The notes under the pieces were generated by a model. That model saw only the letters and a program-made list of their open reading frames with translations. It searched no databases and was not told the origin of the DNA. A stretch of 6,965 nucleotides of DNA from Betaproteobacteria bacterium UBA2293 (lineage in GTDB: Bacteria > Pseudomonadota > Gammaproteobacteria > Burkholderiales > Rhodocyclaceae), in NCBI GenBank assembly GCA_002345845.1, contig DDWF01000068.1, positions 1 to 6,965 of the forward strand, given 5' to 3'. Shown in pieces: positions 1 to 4,948 of this stretch. Position numbers and translations under genes: made by a program. Numbering within the stretch: the first letter of the stretch is position 1; each line of letters opens with the position of its first letter.

Positions 1-399
1 TTCGACCGGCACGATCTCGGTCTTGGTCAGATCGAAGCCGAGCTGCTGCAAACACCATTCGATGCGCTTCTTGTAACGCTTGAAGCGGCGGTTGCCGGCG
101 AACAGGGCGTCGAGGGCGCGGTCCGGCGCGTACCAGTAACGCTTGGCGTACTGCCAGCGGGCCTTGTCGGCCAGGCTGATCGGCGCAAAGGGAATGGCGA
201 CGGCAGTGACGTCTTGCGGCTTGATCCCGGCGAAATCCAGGCAGAAGCGCGCCGACTCATAAGGCATGCGGTTCTTGGCGTGCTTGTCGCGGACGAAGCG
301 CTCTTCTTCGGCGGCGGCAACCAGCTTGCCGTCGATGTAGAGGGCGGCTGACGGATCGTGGGTCAGGGCGCCGGAGAGTCCAAGGATAGTAAGGGCCAA
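1..399 (-). CDS. NodU/CmcH-family carbamoyltransferase, N-terminal part (runs off the left edge)
   Basis: Seen: 133 codons are visible, beginning at TTG (397-399) and open to base 1. The N-terminus has the family signature I-L-G-L-S-G-x-x-x-H-D-P-S-A-A-L (residues 5-20), then the E-E-E-R-F-V-R-D-K-H block (31-40) and a C-L-D-F-A-G-I helix (53-59). Known: this family uses carbamoyl phosphate and ATP to carbamoylate hydroxyl groups of sugars or antibiotics; members in Gram-negative LPS clusters act on core sugars. Start choice: no ATG or GTG precedes the motif in this frame. The preceding in-frame stop is the TGA of the upstream kinase gene, and the first in-frame Met (M45) lies inside the conserved region. 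A weak purine-rich stretch (GAAGAGAAA) sits before the TTG. Inference: last visible gene of an envelope-modification operon, acting on lipopolysaccharide core. The family is typically about 550-600 residues, so most of the protein is missing here. Confidence 0.88.
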   Translation of the reverse strand, partial: MALTILGLSGALTHDPSAALYIDGKLVAAAEEERFVRDKHAKNRMPYESARFCLDFAGIKPQDVTAVAIPFAPISLADKARWQYAKRYWYAPDRALDALFAGNRRFKRYKKRIEWCLQQLGFDLTKTEIVPVE

Positions 400-453
400 G
401 GTCGGTTTCTCTTCTGTAGTGTCTTGGGGGTCAGGGGCGGGAGTATACCTGCC

Positions 454-1122
454 TCATCGTGACGCGGGTTTGCCCGCCGTCCGGTGCGCCTCTTCGAGCA
501 GCGCCCAGTCGGCCGCCTGCCAGATTTTCTGGTGCCGTTGCAATTGCTCCATGTCGTGCCGCGCCGCCTTGCCGGGCAGCCAGGCGGGGTGCAGCTTTTC
601 CAGATCGATCAGGGCAACCGTCGGTTCGCCATCCTGCCAACGCACCATGATGTGCTTGTCGTACAGGCAGCTGTGCTGCAGGTTATGGCGGTGCATGCGG
701 CCGAGCATATGGCCGACGGCAACAGCCAGCCGGCTTTTTTCAGCCGGCGAGCGGTGCTCTTGGGCGGCGAGATCGGTGAAGCCTGCCAGTTCCTCGGTGA
801 CCAGCAGCCCCTCGTAACCTTCGGCTGTCCGCCGGCTACCGTGGAAGACCGGTTGCGGCACGGTGATGCCCAGGGCCTGCAGGCGGCGGATGTTGTCGTG
901 CTCGCGGCTGACCGTCGGCCAGCCGAACGGATGGCGCAGCGTCCGGCACAGATGGTTGCACTGCTTTTTGACGTAATAGGTCTGGTCATTCTGATGCAGA
1001 CGCATCATGCCGCTCCAGCCGCTACGTCGCTGGTTGGGTTCTTCCACCCACTCGCCGGCGGCGGCCCACCAGGCAGCGAAATCGTCGGGCAGGGGGATTG
1101 TCGGCTGGTTTTCGTCGCTCAT
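454..1122 (-). CDS. Lipopolysaccharide kinase InaA/WaaP-family protein
   Basis: Seen: 222 residues with a minimal protein-kinase-like fold. It has a Y-V-K-K nucleotide-binding lysine region (50-53), R-E-H-D (73-76) as the likely helix-C Glu, a catalytic-loop equivalent Q-H-S-C-L-Y-D-K-H-I-M-V (149-160), and L-I-D-L-E-K (171-176) in place of DFG. Known: WaaP and InaA-type proteins phosphorylate heptose or Kdo of the LPS inner core, or are inferred to; the WaaP catalytic loop reads H-R-D. Odd: anchored on the two flanking His residues (H150, H157), the catalytic Asp position is C152. The H-x-C-L-Y-x-K-H form is, as I recall, usual in the InaA branch, so the mechanism may use D155 or D173, or activity may be absent. 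The ATG lies 10 nt after the stop of the acyltransferase gene with no strong ribosome-binding site, suggesting translational coupling. It acts in the cytoplasm on nascent LPS. The exact acceptor cannot be told. Confidence 0.85.
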   Translation of the reverse strand: MSDENQPTIPLPDDFAAWWAAAGEWVEEPNQRRSGWSGMMRLHQNDQTYYVKKQCNHLCRTLRHPFGWPTVSREHDNIRRLQALGITVPQPVFHGSRRTAEGYEGLLVTEELAGFTDLAAQEHRSPAEKSRLAVAVGHMLGRMHRHNLQHSCLYDKHIMVRWQDGEPTVALIDLEKLHPAWLPGKAARHDMEQLQRHQKIWQAADWALLEEAHRTAGKPASR

Positions 1123-1132
1123 CGTGTCGCGC

Positions 1133-2020
1133 TCAGTAAGGTTTGGCTTCGCCGGGCGGCCGCGTCTTGAAGCGGCGATGCACCCAGTGGTACTGCTCGG
1201 GCATGGTACGGACGATGCTCTCGATCCAGGTATTCATGCGTGCAGTGTCGGCGACCATGTCGTCGGTCGGATAATCGGCCCACGGTTCGCCGATCTCCAG
1301 CCGGTAACCTTCGCCGCCGGGCAGCATGCGGGTGACACAGGGCAGCACGGCGGCACCTGCCGCCTTGGCGAGGCGGGGCAGGCCGGTGATGGTGGCGGCC
1401 GGTATGCCGAAGAAGGGAACAAAGATGGCGTCGCGGCGGCGGGCGTTGAGATCGGGCAGGTAGTAGAACGGCCGACCGGATTTCATCGCCTTGATCGTCG
1501 CCCGCGCGCCATCCTGGCGTGAGAGCAGCTGCTGGTTGCCAAACCGGCTGCGGCCACGTAGCAGCAGCCGGTTGAACACCGGATTGGTCTGCTCGGCGTA
1601 GATGCTGACGATGTCGTAGCGCATGGTGACGGCGACCCCGCCGGCGTCGAGGCCGAGGAAGTGCGGGGCGAGCAGGATCACCGGACGGCCGGCGGCCAGT
1701 TGCGCCTGCAAGTGCTCTTCGCCCTGCACCTCGATCAGCTTTTCCAGTCGCTGCCGACTGCCCCACCAGAAGATGCCGCGTTCGAGGATGCTGCGGCCAA
1801 GGGCCTGGAAGTGCCGGCTGGCCAGGTGGTGGCGGGCGGCATCGTCGAGTTCTGGAAAGCACCAGGCCAGGTTGAGGGCGACGACGGCGCGGCGCTTGCG
1901 GCCGAACAGCATCAGCAGCCGACCGAGACCGCGGCCGATGGCGGCGAGCAAGGGTAGCGGCAGGAAGTGGAGTAGCCAGAGCAGGGCGACGACCGGTTGG
2001 CTGTAGAGACTGCTCAGCAT
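1133..2020 (-). CDS. LpxL/LpxM (HtrB)-family lipid A biosynthesis acyltransferase
   Basis: Seen: 295 residues from the ATG at 2018-2020. An N-terminal hydrophobic stretch (about residues 9-40, rich in L-L-W-L-L-H-F-L-P-L) would anchor it to the inner membrane. The acyltransferase H-x4-D motif is A-P-H-F-L-G-L-D (H120, D125). Further blocks are F-Y-Y-L-P-D (185-190), F-V-P-F-F-G (200-205), R-M-L-P-G-G-x-G-Y (231-239) and the C-terminal P-E-Q-Y-H-W-V-H-R-R-F-K-T-R-P (274-288). Known: these enzymes transfer a secondary acyl chain, often laurate or myristate from acyl-ACP, to Kdo2-lipid IVA on the cytoplasmic face of the inner membrane. Start: the frame could extend upstream to a TTG at 2081-2083, but those 21 extra residues lack family features, and 295 is the usual length. 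No clear ribosome-binding site precedes the ATG. First gene of the leftward envelope group. Which acyl chain and position it serves cannot be read here. Confidence 0.92.
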   Translation of the reverse strand: MLSSLYSQPVVALLWLLHFLPLPLLAAIGRGLGRLLMLFGRKRRAVVALNLAWCFPELDDAARHHLASRHFQALGRSILERGIFWWGSRQRLEKLIEVQGEEHLQAQLAAGRPVILLAPHFLGLDAGGVAVTMRYDIVSIYAEQTNPVFNRLLLRGRSRFGNQQLLSRQDGARATIKAMKSGRPFYYLPDLNARRRDAIFVPFFGIPAATITGLPRLAKAAGAAVLPCVTRMLPGGEGYRLEIGEPWADYPTDDMVADTARMNTWIESIVRTMPEQYHWVHRRFKTRPPGEAKPY

Positions 2021-2110
2021 GCGGTGGTCGGGTAGGGCGTCATCGCCATGGAGCGTGGCAGGCCGCAAATGGAAAGGCGGCAATGTTAACGCAAGAACGG
2101 GTGCCCACCA

Positions 2111-2127
2111 AACGGCGGGTAGCCGTT
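2111..2127 (-). terminator. Weak hairpin downstream of ahpF, possible terminator
   Basis: A perfect 6-bp inverted repeat (AACGGC / GCCGTT) with a 5-nt loop lies 29 nt past the ahpF stop. On the minus strand the stem is followed only by a short T run (GCCGTT-TGG), so intrinsic termination would be weak. It is the best candidate I see for separating ahpF from the envelope genes, but chance is possible. Confidence 0.25.
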
Positions 2128-2155
2128 CTCCGTGCCAGGTAAATTGAGCCCTAAC

Positions 2156-3697
2156 CTAGCTGCGGATCAGGTGATCGAAAGCGCTCAGCGAAGCCGTCGC
2201 CCCGGCGCCCATGGCGATGATGATCTGCTTGTACGGCACCGTCGTGCAATCGCCGGCAGCGAACACGCCGGGGACCGAGGTGTGACCCTTGGCATCGATC
2301 TCGATCTCGCCGAAACGCGACAGTTCGACGGTGCCCTTCAGCCAGTCGGTGTTGGGCAGCAGGCCGATCTGGACGAAGATACCTTCGAGTTCGACATGCT
2401 TGATCGCTTCGCTGACGCGGTCCTTGTAAGTGATGCCGTTGACCTTCTGGCCGTCGCCGGTGACTTCGGTCGTTTGCGCCGACTTGATCACGGTAACGTT
2501 GGCCAGGCTGTACAGCTTCTTCTGCAGCACGGCGTCGGCGCGCAGCGTATCGGCGAACTCCAGCAAGGTTACATGGGCGACGATGCCGGCCAGGTCAATG
2601 GCCGCCTCGACGCCGGAGTTGCCGCCGCCGATCACCGCGACGCGCTTGCCCTTGAACAGCGGGCCGTCGCAGTGCGGGCAGAAGCAGACGCCCTTGGCCT
2701 TGTATTCCTGCTCGCCGGGCACGTTCATTTCGCGCCAGCGGGCGCCGGTGGCGAGAATCACCGACTTCGACTTCAGCGTCGCGCCGTTCTCCAGTTGCAC
2801 TTCGATCAGCTCGCCGGGGATCAGCTTGCTGGCGCGCTGCAGATTCATCACGTCGACTTCGTACTGCTTGACGTGCTGTTCCAGCGCCGCGACCAGCTTC
2901 GGTCCTTCGGTTTCCTTGACCGAGATGAAGTTCTCGATGCCTAGCGTATCCATCACCTGGCCGCCGAAGCGCTCGGCCAGCACACCGGTGCGGATTCCTT
3001 TGCGGGCAGCGTAGATGGCCGCTGCAGCGCCGGCCGGGCCGCCGCCGACAACGAGCACGTCGTAGGCTTCCTTGTTGCCCAGTTCGGTAGCCATGCGGGC
3101 GGCGGCGCCAGTGTCCACCTTGGCCAGGATTTCCTCGATCAGCATCCGGCCGGCACCGAATTCGGCATCGTTCAGGTAGGTCGTCGGCACGGCCATGATC
3201 TGCCGCGCATTGACCACATCCTGGAACATGGCGCCGTCGATCATCGTGCTGGTCACGCCGGGGTTGAGCACGGCCATCAGGTTGAGCGCCTGGACGACGT
3301 CCGGGCAGTTGTGGCAGGACAGCGAAATGAAAGTTTCGAAGTTGAAGGTGCCGGGCAGGGCCTTGATCTGGTCAATCACCGACTGTTCGACTTTCGGCGG
3401 ATGGCCGCCGGTCTGCAGCAGGGCGAGGACCAGAGAAGTGAATTCGTGACCCATCGGGATGCCGGCAAAATGGATCCGCGGTGCTTCACCGGGCAAGCCG
3501 ATGGCGAAGGATGGGCGCAATGCAGCCTTGCCATCTTCGCGCAGGCTTACCTTGGGCGAGAGTTCGGCGATGTCGACCAGCAGCCCGCGCATTTCCTGCG
3601 CCTTGGCGCTGTCGTCCAGCGAGGCGACCAGTTCGATCGGGCGCTGCAGCTTTTCGAGATAAGCCTTGAGTTGTTCCTTGATGGCGCTATCGAGCAT
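2156..3697 (-). CDS. ahpF: Alkyl hydroperoxide reductase subunit F (NADH-dependent peroxiredoxin reductase)
   Basis: Seen: 513 residues, close to the 521 of E. coli AhpF. The N-terminal tandem thioredoxin-fold domain (about 1-200) carries C-H-N-C-P-D (C128, C131). The thioredoxin-reductase-like part follows: FAD-binding G-G-G-P-A-G (218-223), redox pair C-P-H-C-D-G (C340, C343), NADH-binding G-G-G-N-S-G (357-362) and the C-terminal FAD motif A-G-D-C-T-T (481-486). Known: electrons pass from NADH via FAD to C340/C343, then to C128/C131, then to AhpC. Start: ATG at 3695-3697, giving [10 protein letters not shown] as in other AhpFs, preceded by GGGA about 8 nt upstream. The frame stays open to 3757, but that extension runs through the intergenic hairpin and has no family counterpart. 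It lies 92 nt after ahpC on the same strand, so it is probably co-transcribed from the OxyR-type promoter. All redox cysteines are present. Confidence 0.97.
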   Translation of the reverse strand: MLDSAIKEQLKAYLEKLQRPIELVASLDDSAKAQEMRGLLVDIAELSPKVSLREDGKAALRPSFAIGLPGEAPRIHFAGIPMGHEFTSLVLALLQTGGHPPKVEQSVIDQIKALPGTFNFETFISLSCHNCPDVVQALNLMAVLNPGVTSTMIDGAMFQDVVNARQIMAVPTTYLNDAEFGAGRMLIEEILAKVDTGAAARMATELGNKEAYDVLVVGGGPAGAAAAIYAARKGIRTGVLAERFGGQVMDTLGIENFISVKETEGPKLVAALEQHVKQYEVDVMNLQRASKLIPGELIEVQLENGATLKSKSVILATGARWREMNVPGEQEYKAKGVCFCPHCDGPLFKGKRVAVIGGGNSGVEAAIDLAGIVAHVTLLEFADTLRADAVLQKKLYSLANVTVIKSAQTTEVTGDGQKVNGITYKDRVSEAIKHVELEGIFVQIGLLPNTDWLKGTVELSRFGEIEIDAKGHTSVPGVFAAGDCTTVPYKQIIIAMGAGATASLSAFDHLIRS

Positions 3698-3728
3698 GAT
3701 GTTTTCCCAGTTCGGTGAGTCGTTCGAC

Positions 3729-3762
3729 ACTGGCTGCTGGCCGCGAACGGCCAACAACCAGT
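3729..3762 (-). other. Strong RNA hairpin with UUCG loop in the ahpC-ahpF spacer
   Basis: Read on the minus strand, the arm ACTGGTTGTTGGCCG (3762-3748) is followed by TTCG and by CGGCCAGCAGCCAGT (3743-3729). As RNA this gives a 15-bp stem with two G-U wobbles and a UUCG tetraloop. On the plus strand the two wobble positions would be A-C mismatches, so the structure favours the ahp transcript sense. No U-run follows, so it is not a standard intrinsic terminator. Inference: it protects the ahpC 3' end or partly attenuates read-through, keeping AhpC in excess over AhpF. Confidence 0.75.
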
Positions 3763-3789
3763 AGCTAACAACTAATGACTAGCGACTAA

Positions 3790-4353
3790 TCAGATCTTGC
3801 CGACCAGATCCAGCGACGGAGCGAGCGTCTTTTCGCCTTCCTTCCACTTGGCCGGGCAGACTTCACCCGGGTGGGAGGCGGTGTATTGGGCGGCCTTCAG
3901 CTTGCGCAGGGTTTCCGAAACGTCACGGGCGATCTCGTTGGAGTGGATTTCGACGGTCTTGATCACGCCGTCCGGATTGATCACGAAGGTGCCGCGCAGG
4001 GCCAGACCTTCTTCGTCGATATGCACGTCGAAAGCCTTGGTCAATTGGTGGGTCGGATCGCCGACCAGTGGGAACTGGGCCTTGCCGACGGCCGGCGAGG
4101 TTTCGTGCCAGACCTTGTGCGAGAAGTGGGTGTCGGTGGTGACGATGTACACCTCGGCGCCAGCCTTCTGGAATTCAGCGTAGTTGTTGGCGGCGTCTTC
4201 GATTTCGGTCGGGCAATTGAAGGTGAAGGCAGCCGGCATGAAGATCACGACCGACCACTTGCCCTTCAGGCTGGCTTCGGTGACTTCGATGAACTTGCCA
4301 TTGTGGAAAGCCTGGGCCTTGAACGGTTGAACTTGAGTGTTGATGAGTGACAT
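3790..4353 (-). CDS. ahpC: Alkyl hydroperoxide reductase subunit C (2-Cys peroxiredoxin)
   Basis: Seen: 187 residues, the same length as E. coli AhpC, beginning M-S-L-I-N-T and ending L-D-L-V-G-K-I. The peroxidatic cysteine is C47 in F-T-F-N-C-P-T-E (43-50), the resolving cysteine is C166 in G-E-V-C-P-A-K-W (163-170), and the conserved active-site Arg is R120 in L-R-G-T-F. Known: C47 reduces H2O2, organic peroxides and peroxynitrite, forms a disulfide with C166 of the partner subunit, and is recycled by AhpF; the enzyme is a cytoplasmic decamer. The loop before C47 reads F-M-P-A-A-F-T-F-N-C rather than the enterobacterial F-Y-P-A-D-F-T-F-V-C; I recall this variant in betaproteobacteria. Start: the ATG at 4351-4353 has a clear AGGAG (4363-4367) 9 nt upstream. 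It is the first gene of the leftward ahpC-ahpF unit, behind a sigma-70 promoter with an OxyR-like site. Confidence 0.98.
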   Translation of the reverse strand: MSLINTQVQPFKAQAFHNGKFIEVTEASLKGKWSVVIFMPAAFTFNCPTEIEDAANNYAEFQKAGAEVYIVTTDTHFSHKVWHETSPAVGKAQFPLVGDPTHQLTKAFDVHIDEEGLALRGTFVINPDGVIKTVEIHSNEIARDVSETLRKLKAAQYTASHPGEVCPAKWKEGEKTLAPSLDLVGKI

Positions 4354-4394
4354 GGGTGATTTCTCCTGGTGGGTTGGTGAATCAAAGCAACGAC

Positions 4395-4424
4395 ATCTTA
4401 GGGTCGGGCAGGTAATTGTGCCAA
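4395..4424 (-). promoter_or_regulatory. Sigma-70-type promoter of ahpC
   Basis: On the minus strand, TTGGCA (4424-4419) matches the -35 consensus at five of six positions. After an 18-nt spacer comes TAAGAT (4400-4395), matching the -10 at four of six. Transcription would begin near 4388, giving a leader of about 35 nt that includes the AGGAG ribosome-binding site. The imperfect -10 and long spacer fit an activator-dependent promoter. Confidence 0.65.
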
Positions 4425-4460
4425 TTGATTGCCTAAATTTTCAAGATAGCCAGTCACTAT
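4424..4460 (-). promoter_or_regulatory. Tandem OxyR-like binding site upstream of ahpC
   Basis: ATAG-N7-CTAT (4446-4460) has all eight outer positions of an OxyR half-site (ATAGntnnnanCTAT), though not the inner t and a. Exactly 7 nt away lies a degenerate second half, ATTG-N7-AAAT (4424-4438), matching five of eight outer positions. The total of 37 bp with a 7-nt gap is the OxyR tetramer geometry. The site ends at the first base of the ahpC -35 element, where OxyR contacts RNA polymerase in known promoters. The regulator gene is not in the window. Confidence 0.6.
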
Positions 4461-4597
4461 GTGTTGAATGCCCGACGTGGGTGTTGCCGCTTTCTCCGGG
4501 AGGGGGCTGTCCAGCCCGAACTGGCAGGGCGATATAGGTAATAAGTACTAGTTTATTGGCCGCATTGGAACTAGGGTTTATCCATCAGCCGTATTCG

Positions 4598-4613
4598 CTT
4601 GATGCACATCAAG
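4598..4613 (+). promoter_or_regulatory. FNR/Anr-type box upstream of napDA
   Basis: CTTGATGCACATCAAG is a perfect 16-bp interrupted palindrome containing the full FNR consensus TTGAT-N4-ATCAA (4599-4612). FNR-family proteins (FNR, Anr, Dnr) bind this word and activate under oxygen limitation or with NO. If it acts as a class II site centred at -41.5, transcription would begin near 4647. A weak -10-like GAACAT (4635-4640) sits at the right distance, and the leader would be about 44 nt. No competing -35 is visible, as expected for activator-dependent initiation. Confidence 0.8.
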
Positions 4614-4690
4614 TCCGACAATTACCTCTATCCGGAACATCCGCTTCCGTAAGTTGTTGTCAGCCACAGCGTCAAAAGGAATTAGGCCGT

Positions 4691-4948
4691 ATGAACATAT
4701 CGAGCGCCATTGTGTACATCGCCCCGTCGCGGCTTGAGGAGGCCTGTGCTCTTCTCGGTTCCATGTCCGGCGTCGAGATTCACGCGCGCTCGGCTGAGGG
4801 CAAGGTCGTGGTCACGCTTGAGGACGACGATACGAACTCGGCCGCGGATCGCTACGTGGCCCTGCATGGTGTACCCGGCGTCGCATCGGTGGCCATGGTT
4901 TATCAATACAGCGACGACGAGTCAGATACCGAGGAGCAAGAGTCGTGA
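4691..4948 (+). CDS. napD: NapD, chaperone for periplasmic nitrate reductase maturation
   Basis: Seen: 85 residues, the usual NapD size. It begins [12 protein letters not shown], has the small ferredoxin-like fold pattern with G-V-E-I-H-A (27-32), G-K-V-V-V-T-L-E (36-43) and G-V-A-S-V-A-M-V-Y (66-74), and ends in an acidic tail rich in D and E. Known: NapD binds the twin-arginine signal peptide of NapA in the cytoplasm and holds back export until the Mo cofactor is inserted. Start: the ATG at 4691 has AAAGGA 10 nt upstream. The frame is open back to 4556, but that stretch contains the FNR box and promoter and has no NapD similarity. It is the first gene of the visible nap unit; no napF or napE precedes it. 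Its stop overlaps the napA start (GTGA). Confidence 0.93.
   Translation: MNISSAIVYIAPSRLEEACALLGSMSGVEIHARSAEGKVVVTLEDDDTNSAADRYVALHGVPGVASVAMVYQYSDDESDTEEQES
4931..4936 (+). promoter_or_regulatory. Ribosome-binding site for napA, inside napD
   Basis: GAGGAG lies 8 nt before GTG 4945-4947 and within the last codons of napD. Its spacing fixes GTG as the napA start, which gives the expected M-K-L-N-R-R-D-F twin-arginine beginning. Confidence 0.8.

Larger units (their letters stand above)
4354..4690. other. 337-nt divergent control region between ahpC and napD
   Basis: No gene is supported here. The left half (about 4363-4460) holds the ahpC ribosome-binding site, promoter and OxyR-like site. 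The right half (about 4598-4680) holds the FNR box, a weak -10 for nap and the napD ribosome-binding site. Between them (4461-4597) I see only a 6-bp GC dyad (GGGCTG/CAGCCC, 4504-4517), whose 2-nt loop is too short for a full RNA hairpin, and two adjacent NarL-heptamer-like words (4534-4547). The stretch around 4530-4560 is noticeably AT-rich compared with the flanking genes. Confidence 0.8.

Noticed and set aside
442..447. TATACT as a -10 element for the carbamoyltransferase
   Set aside because: Good hexamer on the minus strand, but no acceptable -35 lies 16-19 nt upstream; the gene is more simply read through from the kinase gene.
484..1170. 228-codon open frame on the plus strand
   Set aside because: Antisense to the InaA-type kinase gene and running past its start into the acyltransferase end; no family features.
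1119..1862. 247-codon open frame on the minus strand
   Set aside because: A shifted frame of the acyltransferase gene, Arg/Pro-rich, without motifs; the neighbouring frame carries the H-x4-D and C-terminal family blocks.
2021..2083. 21-codon upstream extension of the acyltransferase from a TTG
   Set aside because: The hydrophobic N-terminal anchor starts right after the ATG at 2020, and the extra residues have no family similarity.
2084..2155. Promoter for the envelope operon in the ahpF-acyltransferase gap
   Set aside because: TTAACA could serve as a -10, but the best -35 (TTTGGT) is poor; I cannot support a promoter, although one is probably needed.
2132..2944. 270-codon open frame on the plus strand
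   Set aside because: Antisense to ahpF, whose FAD, NADH and Cys motifs are all intact; the composition is typical of a shadow frame.
3698..3757. 20-codon upstream extension of ahpF
   Set aside because: It would translate the intergenic hairpin and has no counterpart in AhpF; the ATG at 3697 has a ribosome-binding site and the family N-terminus.
4337..4537. 66-codon plus-strand open frame over the ahpC promoter
   Set aside because: It spans the ahpC start, ribosome-binding site and OxyR-like site, has no clear ribosome-binding site of its own and no recognisable protein features.
4556..4690. 45-codon upstream extension of napD
   Set aside because: It covers the FNR box and promoter; the ATG at 4691 gives the normal NapD length and has AAAGGA upstream.
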